64,000 bases of DNA, taken from the NCBI RefSeq assembly GCF_035998295.1, contig NZ_DASYHS010000279.1:17035-81034 (forward strand), in the 5' to 3' direction. Position 1 is the first letter of the stretch. Every line of letters starts with the position of its first letter. The position numbers and the translations under genes were made by a program. The notes beneath the pieces were generated by a model that did not search any database, had not been told where the DNA came from, and was given only the letters and a program-made list of their open reading frames with translations. Origin of the DNA: DASYHS01 sp035998295. Its GTDB lineage: Bacteria; Pseudomonadota; Alphaproteobacteria; Azospirillales; Azospirillaceae. Shown here piece by piece: positions 51,716-60,342 of this stretch.

Positions 51716-53437
51716 GTGGCCCAGGACCGGCCGGCCGGGCGGGCCGGCACCATCGAGCGCGAATGGCTGCGCGAAACGGCGCGGCCCGGCCGGGGCATGC
51801 ATCTCGTCTGCGTCGGTGCCGGCACCGCCGCAGGCCTGCTCCAGGTCGCCCAGGCGGCGCTGGTCGCGGCCGTCATCGCCGCCGTGGCCGCAGGCGCGGC
51901 GGACGGGGAAGCCGACGCCTTCCCGGCCTGGATGCTGGCGGCGCTGGCGGCCGTCGTCCTCGGCCGCGCGGGCGCCGCCTGGGCGTGGGAGCGGGCGGGT
52001 GCTTCCGCCGCCGCCCGGGTCAAGCAGGCGCTGCGCACCCGGCTCTACGACCACGTCGTCTCGCTCGGCCCCGGCTTCGCGGCACCGCTGGGCGCCGGCG
52101 CCCTCACCGCCGCCGTGATGGAGCAGACGGACGCGCTCGACGGCTGGGTCGCGCGCTACCGGCCGCAGACGGTCGTCGCGGTGCTCGTCCCGCTCGCGAT
52201 CCTGGCCGCGGTGTTTCCGGTGGACTGGCTCGCCGGGACCATCCTCCTGCTGGCCGTGCCCATGGTGCCGGTGCTGATGATGGTGATCGGCGGCGCGGCG
52301 GCCGCGGCCAGCCAGGAGCAGTTCCAGGCCCTCGCCCGCATGTCCGGGCACTTCCTCGACCGCCTCCAGGGGCTCGTGACCTTGAAGCTGTTCGGCCGGG
52401 CCGAGGCCGAGCTTCGCGGCGTCGAGGCGGCGGCGCAGGAGTTCCGGCGGCGGACCATGTCCGTGCTCCGGATCGCGTTCCTGACCTCGGCCGTGCTGGA
52501 GTTCTTCACCGCGGTCGCCGTCGCGCTGGTCGCGATCTATGTCGGCTTCGCCCTGCTCGGCTGGATCTCCCTCGGGCCGGCCGACGAGATGACGCTCGGC
52601 CGCGGCCTGTTCGTCCTGATCCTGGCGCCGGAGCTGTTCCAGCCGCTGCGCCAGCTCTCGGCCTACTACCACGACCGCGCCCAGGCCGTGGGCGCCGCGC
52701 GGGAGCTGCGGCCGATCCTGGAAGCCTCGCCGCCGCCCCGGCCCGAACGCGGTCCCGTCCCGCCGCCCGGCCCGCTCGCCGTCCGGTTCGACGGCGTGAC
52801 CCTGGCCCGCCCCGGCCGCGGCATCATCCTCGATGGCATGGACCTCGCCGTCGCCCCGGGCGAGCGCGTGGCCCTGGTCGGCCCGTCGGGCTCCGGCAAG
52901 ACGACGGCGCTCGCGATCCTTCTCGGCTTCCTCGCCCCCGACCGGGGCCGCGCCACCCTCGGCGGCATCCCGGTCGAGGAGATGGACGAGGCGACGCTGC
53001 GCCGCCTCGTCGGCTGGGTCGGCCAGAACCCCCGCCTGTTCCCCGGCACGATCCTCGACAATGTCCGCCTCGCCGATCCCGACGCGCCGGACGCGCGGGT
53101 GCAGGCCGCTTTGGCGCTGTCCCGCGTCGACGAGTTCGCGGCGGCCCTGCCCTCCGGCCTCGGGACCGTCGTCGGCGAGCGCGGCTTCGGCCTTTCCGGC
53201 GGGCAGGCGCAGCGCGTGGCACTCGCCCGCGCGCTGCTGCGCCCTTCCGCGCTGCTGCTGCTCGACGAGCCGACCGCCGGCCTCGACGCCGGCAACGAGC
53301 GGCTGGTGCTCGACGCGCTGGGCGGCCTGCCGCGCGACCGGACCGTCCTGGTCGCGACCCACAGCCCGGCTGTCGCCGCCTGGGCCGACCGCCGCATCCG
53401 GATCGCCGGCGGAACCGCGGCGGTGGAGGCGGCCTGA
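51716..53437 (+). CDS. cydD: Thiol reductant ABC exporter subunit CydD
   Basis: CydD forms with CydC a heterodimeric ABC exporter that moves cysteine/glutathione to the periplasm and is needed for cytochrome bd assembly. The 573-residue half-transporter has six membrane helices (about 30-300), Walker A LVGPSGSGKTTA, signature LSGGQAQRVALARALL and Walker B LLLLDEPTAGLD. The GTG start follows GGGAGGGG. It is coupled to cydC (TGATG overlap). cydAB is not in the window. Confidence 0.92.
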   Translation: MAQDRPAGRAGTIEREWLRETARPGRGMHLVCVGAGTAAGLLQVAQAALVAAVIAAVAAGAADGEADAFPAWMLAALAAVVLGRAGAAWAWERAGASAAARVKQALRTRLYDHVVSLGPGFAAPLGAGALTAAVMEQTDALDGWVARYRPQTVVAVLVPLAILAAVFPVDWLAGTILLLAVPMVPVLMMVIGGAAAAASQEQFQALARMSGHFLDRLQGLVTLKLFGRAEAELRGVEAAAQEFRRRTMSVLRIAFLTSAVLEFFTAVAVALVAIYVGFALLGWISLGPADEMTLGRGLFVLILAPELFQPLRQLSAYYHDRAQAVGAARELRPILEASPPPRPERGPVPPPGPLAVRFDGVTLARPGRGIILDGMDLAVAPGERVALVGPSGSGKTTALAILLGFLAPDRGRATLGGIPVEEMDEATLRRLVGWVGQNPRLFPGTILDNVRLADPDAPDARVQAALALSRVDEFAAALPSGLGTVVGERGFGLSGGQAQRVALARALLRPSALLLLDEPTAGLDAGNERLVLDALGGLPRDRTVLVATHSPAVAAWADRRIRIAGGTAAVEAA

Positions 53438-55092
53438 TGCGCGACCTCGGCTTCTTCCTGCGCCTGTTCGCGCGGCGCCTGCCCTGGCTCGTGGCCGGGA
53501 CGGCGCTGATGCTGGCGACCGCGCTCGCCGGGATCGGGCTGCTCGGCCTGTCGGGGTGGTTCGTCGCCGCGGCCGCCCTGTCGGCCGGGGCGGCGGGCTT
53601 CGACCTGCTCCGCCCCAGCGCCGGCATCCGCTTCCTGGCGCTGTTCCGCACCGCCTCGCGCTACGGCGAGAGGCTGGCGACGCACGAGGCGACGTTCCGC
53701 GTGCTGGCGGACCTGCGGGCTTGGCTGTTCGCCAGGGCGGCCCGGCTCGACGCGGCGCAGCTCGGCCGGCTGCGCTCGGGCGACCTGCTGGCCCGGATGA
53801 CCGCCGACGTCGACGCGCTCGACACGCTGTACCTGCGCATCCTCGCCCCCGCGGTGGTCGCCGCTGCCGTCGCCGTGCTGGCCTTCGCCGCGATCGGCTC
53901 CGTCGACCTCGTCGTCGCCCTCGCGGTGGTCGGCGGCATGGTGCTGGCCGGCGTCGCGGTGCCGCTGCTCGCCCGCCGCCTGGGCGAGCCGCTCGGCCGG
54001 GAGATCGTTTCGGTCTCGGCCGGCTTGCGCGACCGTCTCGTCCGCGACATCCAGGGCGCCGCCGAGCTGCGCGTCTTCGGGGCGGCCGCGCGGGCGGCGG
54101 AACCCGTCCATGCCGCCGTCGCGGTGCTCGCCGACCTGCAGCGGCGCATGGGGCGGATCGCCGGGCTGTCGGCGGCGATGACGGCGCTGTGTTCCGGCGC
54201 GACCTTGCTGGCCGCCCTCGCCCTGGGCGCGGCGCTGGTGACCCGGGGCGGCATGCCCCCGGCGCTGCTGGCCGGGCTGGTGCTCGCGGTGATCGGGCTG
54301 TTCGAGGTGGTGGCCCCCCTGCCCTCGGCCTTCCAGCTCCTCGGCCGCACCGCCGGGGCGGCGCGCCGCCTGCGCGAGGTGGCGGAGATGGAGCCGGCGA
54401 TCCGCGACCCGGAGACGCCGGCGCCGCCGCCGCCCGGCACCGGCGTGGCGTTCCGCGGCGTGCGCTTCGCCTACGACGCCGGCGGCCCGGCCGTGCTCTC
54501 GGGCTTCGACCTCGACCTTCCGCAAGGCCGCCGCCTCGCCGTCCTCGGGCCGAGCGGCAGCGGCAAGAGCACGATCGCCCGCCTGCTGCTCCGGCTGTGG
54601 GACCCGGACGCGGGCACGGTCGCGCTCGGCGGCGTCGACCTGCGGCGGCTGCGCCAGGCCGACCTCCACGCCAGGATCGGCTACCTGTCGCAGTCCGAGC
54701 CGCTGTTCAACGCGACGATCCGCGACAACCTGCTGGTCGGGCGCGCCGACGCCGACGACCCGGCCTTGTGGTCCGTGCTGGCGGAGGTTCGTCTCGCCGA
54801 TTTCGTGCGGGACCTGCCGGACGGGCTCGACACCTGGGTCGGCGAGGCGGGCACGATGCTGTCCGGCGGGCAGGCACGCCGTCTGGCCCTTGGGCGGGTG
54901 CTGCTCGAAAAAGCGCCGGTCCTCGTCCTGGACGAGCCGACCGAAGGGCTCGACGCCGAGACCGAGGCGGAGGTATGGGCCGCGCTGGCGCGCCACATGG
55001 AAGGCCGGACCGTCCTGCTGATCACGCATCGCCCGGCCGGGCTCGCGGCGATGCACGAGGTGCGCCGGCTGGAAGGGGGCCGGCTCGCCTGA
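53437..55092 (+). CDS. cydC: Thiol reductant ABC exporter subunit CydC
   Basis: A 551-residue partner of CydD. The membrane domain (about 15-300) contains GLLGLSGWFVAAAALSAGA and RFLALFRTASRYGERLATHEATFRVLADLR, a typical CydC stretch. The nucleotide domain has Walker A LGPSGSGKST, signature LSGGQARRLALGRVLL and Walker B VLVLDEPTEGLD, with LITHRPAGL after it. It starts one base inside the cydD stop. Confidence 0.92.
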   Translation: MRDLGFFLRLFARRLPWLVAGTALMLATALAGIGLLGLSGWFVAAAALSAGAAGFDLLRPSAGIRFLALFRTASRYGERLATHEATFRVLADLRAWLFARAARLDAAQLGRLRSGDLLARMTADVDALDTLYLRILAPAVVAAAVAVLAFAAIGSVDLVVALAVVGGMVLAGVAVPLLARRLGEPLGREIVSVSAGLRDRLVRDIQGAAELRVFGAAARAAEPVHAAVAVLADLQRRMGRIAGLSAAMTALCSGATLLAALALGAALVTRGGMPPALLAGLVLAVIGLFEVVAPLPSAFQLLGRTAGAARRLREVAEMEPAIRDPETPAPPPPGTGVAFRGVRFAYDAGGPAVLSGFDLDLPQGRRLAVLGPSGSGKSTIARLLLRLWDPDAGTVALGGVDLRRLRQADLHARIGYLSQSEPLFNATIRDNLLVGRADADDPALWSVLAEVRLADFVRDLPDGLDTWVGEAGTMLSGGQARRLALGRVLLEKAPVLVLDEPTEGLDAETEAEVWAALARHMEGRTVLLITHRPAGLAAMHEVRRLEGGRLA

Positions 55093-55167
55093 GCCTTGCG
55101 CGGAACTTGCATGCTCCCCCTGGAACGGCCCGTGCCGACGGGCTGTTGCCCCTAGGGAGTGGCAAGG

Positions 55168-55386
55168 ATGGATAGAACGATGAGGATCGATCCCAGGCGG
55201 CGGGAGGATCTCGCCATATGCCGTTACCAGGCCAGCGACCGGACCGGCATCGCATGGGCGCGGCGGCCGGAACACGTGAAGCAGGCCTTCCGCGACGCGG
55301 CCGAGCGGGAACTCGCCCGCACGCCCCCGCGTCCCTCCCTCTTCGATCCCGAAGCCGCCGGGCTCACGCCCCTGCGCGCGCGCTGA
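55168..55386 (+). CDS. Small hypothetical protein
   Basis: A 72-residue basic protein: MDRTMRIDPRRREDLAICRYQASDRTGIAWARRPEHVKQAFRDAAERELARTPP. AAGG sits just before the ATG; ATG 55180 is a second option. No known domain. Its end overlaps the convergent epimerase gene by 23 bp, and no terminator separates it from cydC 75 bp upstream. Confidence 0.5.
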   Translation: MDRTMRIDPRRREDLAICRYQASDRTGIAWARRPEHVKQAFRDAAERELARTPPRPSLFDPEAAGLTPLRAR

Positions 55387-56374
55387 CCGGCGCCGGGGCT
55401 CCGGCGTCCGCATCCAGGCATCCCAGGCCGATGAGCGTCGCCCGGACCGCGCCGTCGAGCGGCGTGCGCGGCTCCGTCCCGAGCAGGGCGACCAGGCGCG
55501 CGTTGTCGAGGCGGACCGGCACCTGCCACAGGTAGCGCATCTCCCCCAGCTCCCTGAACAGGGGCACGAAGGGCGACGCCGCGCGGACCAGCCACCAGGG
55601 AAAGCCCCGGACCTTCAGGTCCGGCCGGCCGACCGCGCGGCGGATCGCCGAGATCATGGCCTCGCCGTCGGCATCCCAATGGCCGTCCATGTGGAACGTG
55701 TCGAACGCCTCCAGGTCGGCTTCCCGCTCCACCAGCCGCACCATGGTCTCGGCGACGTCGGGCAGGTAGGCCCATTGGTGGCCGACGCCGCGCCGGCCCG
55801 GACGGCTCACGGACCCAACCGGGCGTCCCGGTTTCACAAGCCCCTGCGAGAACCAGTTGTTCCCGGCCTTCGGGCCGAAGAAATCGCCGGCACGCACCAC
55901 CAGGCTCCGCACGCCCGTCCCGGCGGCCGCCCGCAGCCTGCGCTCCATCTCGACCCGGATGGCGCCCTTGCGCGTCGTCGGAGCCTGGGGGGCATCCTCC
56001 CCGATCACGGGGAACGCGCCGGGGCCGTAGTTGTAGACCGTCCCCGGCAGCACGATGCGCGCGCCGGACAGGCGCGCCGCCGCGATCGTGCTTTCCAGCA
56101 TCGGCAGCACCAGCCCGCCCCAGTTGCGGTAGCCGGGCGGGTTGACGGCGTGGACGATCAGGCCGGCCCCGCGCGCCGCGCCGGCGACGTCCGCGGCCCG
56201 CATCGCGTCGCCCCGGACCCACTCGAAGCCGGGCGGCGACCGGCCGGCCGCCGCCGTCTCCGGGGCGCGGTGCAGCGCCCTTACCGTCCAGCCGCGCGCA
56301 TGCAGGCGCCGGGCGGCCTCGCCGCCGATCCCTCCCGTCGCTCCGAGAACCAGCGCAATCCGTTCCTGGGCCAT
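55364..56374 (-). CDS. NAD-dependent epimerase/dehydratase-family (extended SDR) protein
   Basis: A 336-residue Rossmann protein: ALVLGATGGIGGEAARRLHARGW (NAD(P) motif at about 7-29), GAGLIVHAVNPPGYRNW, VLPGTVYNYGPGAFPVIGED and VRAGDFFGPKAGNNWFSQGL. The active-site Tyr may be that in VYNYGP. Atypical extended SDR; substrate unknown. ATG 56374 (MAQERIAL) follows GAGGAGACAGGATC. It is divergent from a LysR regulator 94 bp away that probably controls it. Confidence 0.88.
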   Translation of the reverse strand: MAQERIALVLGATGGIGGEAARRLHARGWTVRALHRAPETAAAGRSPPGFEWVRGDAMRAADVAGAARGAGLIVHAVNPPGYRNWGGLVLPMLESTIAAARLSGARIVLPGTVYNYGPGAFPVIGEDAPQAPTTRKGAIRVEMERRLRAAAGTGVRSLVVRAGDFFGPKAGNNWFSQGLVKPGRPVGSVSRPGRRGVGHQWAYLPDVAETMVRLVEREADLEAFDTFHMDGHWDADGEAMISAIRRAVGRPDLKVRGFPWWLVRAASPFVPLFRELGEMRYLWQVPVRLDNARLVALLGTEPRTPLDGAVRATLIGLGCLDADAGAPAPVSARAGA

Positions 56375-56468
56375 GATCCTGTCTCCTCCGGTATCGGTCC
56401 GGGCAGGATCGGTCCGGCGGCGGCCGAACGGAATTGCCTTAATGCGTGCGGTATCCATACTATTCTGA

Positions 56469-57392
56469 ATGACGGTCCATGAGCCGAGCTGGGATCTCTA
56501 CCGCACCTTCCTCGCCGTCCTGCGCGAGGGCTCCCTGTCCGGCGCGGCACGCTCGCTGGGCGTCGCCCAGCCGACGGTGGGCCGCCACCTCGACGCGCTC
56601 GAGCAGGCGGTCGGCTTCCAGCTCTTCACGCGGTCGCGGGACGGATTGACCCCGACGGAGGCGGCGTCCGAGCTGCGCCCCCATGCGGAGGCGCTGGCCG
56701 CGACCGCCGCCTCGCTGCTCAGGGCCGCCTCAGGCCACGGGAGTGCGGCGCGGGGTGCGGTCCGCGGGACCGTCAGGGTGACCGCCAGCGAGGTGGTCGG
56801 GGTCGAGGTGCTGCCGCCGATCCTGACGGGCCTGCGCCGGGAATACCCGGAGCTCGTGATCGAGCTCGCGCTGTCCAACCGGGTCGAGGACCTGCTCCGG
56901 CGCGACGCCGACATCGCGGTGCGCATGGTCAGGCCGAGCCAGGAGGCGCTGCTCGCCAAGCGCGTCTGCGACGTCGTGCTCGGCCTGCATGCCCATCGCC
57001 GCTATCTCGACCGGTACGGCGTCCCGGCGGATCTCCAGGATCTCGCGAACCATTCGCTGATCGGCTTCGACACCGAGACGCCCGCCATCCGGGGCATGCT
57101 CGCGCGCGCCGCCGGCATCCGGCGCGCGATGTTCGCCCTGCGGTCCGACAGCGACCTCGCCCAGCTCGCCGCGATCAGGGCCGGCTACGGCATCGGCATC
57201 TGCCAGGCGGCGCTCGCCGCGCGCGACCCGGATCTCGTGCGCGTCCTGCCGGGGCATTTCGAGCTCGCGCTCGATACCTGGCTGGCGATGCACGAGAACC
57301 TGCGCTCCAGCCGCCAGTGCCGCGTCGTCTTCGACGCGCTCGCCGCCGGCCTGGCCGAGTATGCTCAGATCCAGTACGGGACCCGGCCGTAA
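56469..57392 (+). CDS. LysR-family transcriptional regulator
   Basis: A 307-residue regulator. The N-terminal winged HTH reads LYRTFLAVLREGSLSGAARSLGVAQPTVGRHLDALEQAVGFQLFTRS, followed by the LysR substrate-binding domain (about 95-300) with VRVTASEVVGVEVLPPILTGLRR. It belongs to the smaller AphB/DhmR-like group. It is divergent from the epimerase and ends 28 bp inside the convergent PRC-barrel gene. Confidence 0.92.
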   Translation: MTVHEPSWDLYRTFLAVLREGSLSGAARSLGVAQPTVGRHLDALEQAVGFQLFTRSRDGLTPTEAASELRPHAEALAATAASLLRAASGHGSAARGAVRGTVRVTASEVVGVEVLPPILTGLRREYPELVIELALSNRVEDLLRRDADIAVRMVRPSQEALLAKRVCDVVLGLHAHRRYLDRYGVPADLQDLANHSLIGFDTETPAIRGMLARAAGIRRAMFALRSDSDLAQLAAIRAGYGIGICQAALAARDPDLVRVLPGHFELALDTWLAMHENLRSSRQCRVVFDALAAGLAEYAQIQYGTRP

Positions 57393-58135
57393 TAGCCGTA
57401 CAGCTGCTCCTCGAACCCGCGGTCGAGCTGGACCAGCGGGTCGTATTCCGGGCTGCTCTTCACCTGCTCGCGGGTGAGGTCGACGTCCACCTCGCGGGTC
57501 GCCCAGTCGATCCGGCGGACCCAGTCCGGCGGGACCACGACCTTCCTGCCCGGCAGCCAGTTCCGCGTGTCGATCACGAGATAGCGGATGCGCCAGTCAT
57601 GCCCGATCAGGAAGTCCTGGACGTGACCGATCGAGCCGTCCTCGGCCTCGATCGCGTAGCCTTCGATCTCGCGCCCGCTGCGCAGATGGGGATCGCCGCC
57701 CGTGTCCTCCGGCCGGGACGGATCGCGCTCTCCAGGCGTCTTCATGGTCGCCGGGTAGTCCGCCGGCACCGGTTCCGCCATCGGGGCGCCCCACATCGGC
57801 GCGGCCGGTCCACCCCAGTAGGGCGCCCAGCCGTAATGGCCGTACAACGCTTCCTCCTGCTGCCGGCCGACCGGGCGGTCGCAATCGATGTCGGGACTGT
57901 GCTTGACTTGATCCCGGGTGAGGTCGACCGGGAAGGCGCGGGTCGCCGTGTCCGGTTCGCCGAACGCCCTCGGCGGGATCAGGACCTTCCGGCCGGGCAA
58001 CCAGCTTCCGGTGTCCACCACGACGTACCGGACGGACCAGGCCGCGTCGTCCAGCAGGACGTCGGTGATCTGCCCGATGTCGCCGTCCGTGGCCCGCAGA
58101 CCGTAGTCGCGCATCGCTTCGAGGTTCCAGAACAT
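57365..58135 (-). CDS. Double PRC-barrel domain protein
   Basis: A 256-residue soluble protein with two PRC-barrel units, about 1-80 (GLRATDGDIGQITDVLLDDAAWSVRYVVVDTGSWLPGRKVLIPP) and about 160-235 (YAIEAEDGSIGHVQDFLIGHDWRIRYLVIDTRNWLPGRKVVVPP), joined by a Trp/Pro-rich linker. Each repeat ends with a related LYGHYGWAPYW / LYGYYGRVPYW tail, showing internal duplication. PRC-barrel stress proteins of this kind are often under general stress control; a possible EcfG-type promoter lies upstream. Confidence 0.9.
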   Translation of the reverse strand: MFWNLEAMRDYGLRATDGDIGQITDVLLDDAAWSVRYVVVDTGSWLPGRKVLIPPRAFGEPDTATRAFPVDLTRDQVKHSPDIDCDRPVGRQQEEALYGHYGWAPYWGGPAAPMWGAPMAEPVPADYPATMKTPGERDPSRPEDTGGDPHLRSGREIEGYAIEAEDGSIGHVQDFLIGHDWRIRYLVIDTRNWLPGRKVVVPPDWVRRIDWATREVDVDLTREQVKSSPEYDPLVQLDRGFEEQLYGYYGRVPYWI

Positions 58136-58179
58136 GGCCGCTTTCCTTCGACTGCCGGTCTCGCTCGACCCGTCGAATC

Positions 58180-58205
58180 AACAAGTTGCGGGCCCCTGTC
58201 GTTCC
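58180..58205 (-). promoter_or_regulatory. Possible EcfG-type (general stress) promoter for the PRC-barrel gene
   Basis: On the minus strand GGAAC (58205-58201) and TGTT (58183-58180) are separated by 17 bp, close to the alphaproteobacterial EcfG consensus GGAAC-N16/17-CGTT with one mismatch in the -10. It is 45-70 bp upstream of the start codon at 58135. Confidence 0.4.
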
Positions 58206-58333
58206 TGGAAGCCTCTCCGCCGGCAACGCCCCCTGCGGTTCGACGGAACCAAATGCCGCGTTCGGACGGTTGAACAGGGGACGGCGCCCGAACGGCCGGG
58301 GCGCCGGTCGGGCATTCCGGGAGGTGCATCACC

Positions 58334-59218
58334 TTGACCGCGACGACGTACAGCCAGGACGCAATCCTCAACCGCTTCCTCCAGGAAGCCGGCCGCTACC
58401 CCATGCTCAGCTCCGAACGCGAGCGGGAGCTGGCGACGGCATGGAACCAGCATCGGGAGGAGGACGCGGTCCGCCAGCTCGTCGGCAGCCATCTCCGGCT
58501 GGTGATCAAGATCGCCCGCGGGTTCGCCGGCTACGGGCTCCCGCTGGCCGACCTCGTCGCCGAGGGCAATGTCGGGCTGATGCAGGCGGCCGAGAAGTTC
58601 GACCCCGAGCGGGGATTCCGTTTCGCGACCTACGCGATGTGGTGGGTCCGCGCGGCGATCCAGGAATACATCCTGCACAACTGGTCGCTGGTGAAGATCG
58701 GCACGACGGCGGCCCAGAAGAAGCTCTTCTTCAACCTGCGCCGGATCAAGGGCCGGATGCAGGAGCTGGAGCAGGGAGACCTGCCGCCCGCGGCCCTGCG
58801 CACGATCGCGGCCGAGCTGGACGTGCCCGAGGCCGAGGTGATGGAGATGAACCGCCGGCTCGCGGCGTCCGACAGCTCCCTCAACACCAATGTCGGCGAG
58901 GACGGCGAGCACGAATGGATCGAGCTGCTGGCGGATGAACGGCCCTCGCAGGAGGTGGCCGTCGGCGAGGCGGCGGAGTTCGCGATGCGCCGGCGGCTCC
59001 TGTCCCAGGCGATGACCGTCCTGAACGAGCGCGAGCGCCACATCCTGCTCGAGCGCCGGCTGAAGGACGACCCGTCGACGCTCGAGGAGCTGAGCTCGCG
59101 GTACTCGGTCTCGCGCGAACGCATCCGCCAGATCGAGGTTCGGGCGTTCGAGAAGCTGCGCAAGGCGGTGCTGAGTGCCGCGCAGGGGCTGCGGCGGCCT
59201 TCCCTGCTCCCGGCCTGA
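58334..59218 (+). CDS. rpoH: RNA polymerase sigma factor RpoH (sigma-32)
   Basis: A 294-residue heat-shock sigma factor. Region 2 includes LADLVAEGNVGLMQAAEKFDPERGFRFATYAMWWVRAAIQEYIL, the RpoH box is QKKLFFNLRRIKG, and region 4 has TLEELSSRYSVSRERIRQIEVRAFEKLR. The start is TTG at 58334 behind GGGAGG. The SD partly overlaps a small GGTG-CAT-CACC hairpin (58323-58333), and a CGGCGCC/GGCGCCG hairpin lies farther upstream (58282-58306). Several RpoH paralogues are common in this class. Confidence 0.93.
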   Translation: MTATTYSQDAILNRFLQEAGRYPMLSSERERELATAWNQHREEDAVRQLVGSHLRLVIKIARGFAGYGLPLADLVAEGNVGLMQAAEKFDPERGFRFATYAMWWVRAAIQEYILHNWSLVKIGTTAAQKKLFFNLRRIKGRMQELEQGDLPPAALRTIAAELDVPEAEVMEMNRRLAASDSSLNTNVGEDGEHEWIELLADERPSQEVAVGEAAEFAMRRRLLSQAMTVLNERERHILLERRLKDDPSTLEELSSRYSVSRERIRQIEVRAFEKLRKAVLSAAQGLRRPSLLPA

Positions 59219-59225
59219 GGCCTGC

Positions 59226-60254
59226 TCACGCCCCCCGGATCGCGGAAAGGACCGCGATCACCACGGCCGCGATGAACGCCGTCTCGACGACGATGAGCCC
59301 GATCGCCCGATGGCCGACCGAGAGGAGCGAGCCCAGCGCCGTCTTGACGCCCAGGGCCGAGATCGCGATCACGATGCACCATGAGGAGGCGGCGGTCATG
59401 GCGGCGGTCGCCGCCTGGGGCACGAGGCCGAGGCTGTTCAGGACGACGATCGCGACGAACGCGACGAGGAAGCCGGGAACCAGGGAAGGCCGCTTTGCCG
59501 TGGTCGGCGCGACCCGCCGGGCCGCCAGCGCTATCAGCAGCACGGTGGGCACGAGCAGGGCCACCCGGAGCAGCTTGACGATGGTCGCGGTGTCGCCGGC
59601 CTCGTTCGAGACGCTGTAGCCGGCCCCGACGACCTGCGCCACGTCGTGGATCGTGCCTCCCAGAAAGATCCCGGTCTCGGTGTCGCTCCATCCGAACGCC
59701 GTCGCGATGATCGGGTACAGCACCATGGCGACGGTGCTCAGCGTCGTGACGCCGATGATCGTGAACGCGGTGTCGCGCTCCTGCTCGTCGTAGCGCGGCA
59801 GGACGGCGGAGATCGCGGCGGCCGCGGAAGCGCCGCAGATCGCGGTCGCGCCGGCCGACAGGATGCCGAAGCGGGTGCGCAGGCCCAGCATCTGCGCTCC
59901 CAGCGCCCCGAAGCCGATCGTGAGGCCGACCGCCGCCGCCACGCCCGCCAACGCGCCCCAGCCGAGCCCGACGACGTGGTCGAAGGTGATGCGCGCACCG
60001 AGCAGCGCCACGCCGACGCGCAGCACTTGGCGCGCCGCGAAGGCGATGCCGGCGGCAAACCTCGGCTCCTGGGCCAGGAAGTTGAACGCCATGCCGAGCA
60101 GCAGGGCGAACAGCATCGTGGGCGCGCCGTAATGCTCGGACAGGAAGGTAGCGGCCAGCGCGACGACGGCGCTGAACATGAGCCCCGGGAAATGGGCGCG
60201 GACCCACGGAACCGTACCGGTGGACAGCTTGGCGGCAAAACTCGAAGCGGACAT
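59226..60254 (-). CDS. YeiH-family putative sulfate/sulfite exporter
   Basis: A 342-residue polytopic protein of the UPF0324/YeiH (PSE) family: TMLFALLLGMAFNFL, RVGVALLGARITFDHV, GILSAGATAICGASAAAAISAV and GGTIHDVAQVVGAGYSVS are characteristic. It is last in the slcC-comC-yeiH operon on the minus strand. Sulfolactate cleavage by SuyAB releases sulfite, so export of sulfite or sulfate is a sensible job for this protein. Transport substrate is inferred from family and context. Confidence 0.88.
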   Translation of the reverse strand: MSASSFAAKLSTGTVPWVRAHFPGLMFSAVVALAATFLSEHYGAPTMLFALLLGMAFNFLAQEPRFAAGIAFAARQVLRVGVALLGARITFDHVVGLGWGALAGVAAAVGLTIGFGALGAQMLGLRTRFGILSAGATAICGASAAAAISAVLPRYDEQERDTAFTIIGVTTLSTVAMVLYPIIATAFGWSDTETGIFLGGTIHDVAQVVGAGYSVSNEAGDTATIVKLLRVALLVPTVLLIALAARRVAPTTAKRPSLVPGFLVAFVAIVVLNSLGLVPQAATAAMTAASSWCIVIAISALGVKTALGSLLSVGHRAIGLIVVETAFIAAVVIAVLSAIRGA

Positions 60255-60342
60255 GGGAACTCGGTCGCGGCTGGAAAGAGGTCGGCGGGAATGAGATCGG
60301 CGTGAACGCGGCCGCGGCATGGCCGCGTCCGGGCGGGGCATC

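Noticed and set aside
51763..55092. 1109-codon open frame covering cydD and cydC
   Set aside because: Not a fusion: cydD is read in another frame, and only the portion from 53437 is cydC.
58246..58275. EcfG promoter for rpoH (GGAACC upstream on the plus strand)
   Set aside because: The downstream CGTT is only 9 bp away and the other candidate is CGGTT, so spacing and -10 do not fit.
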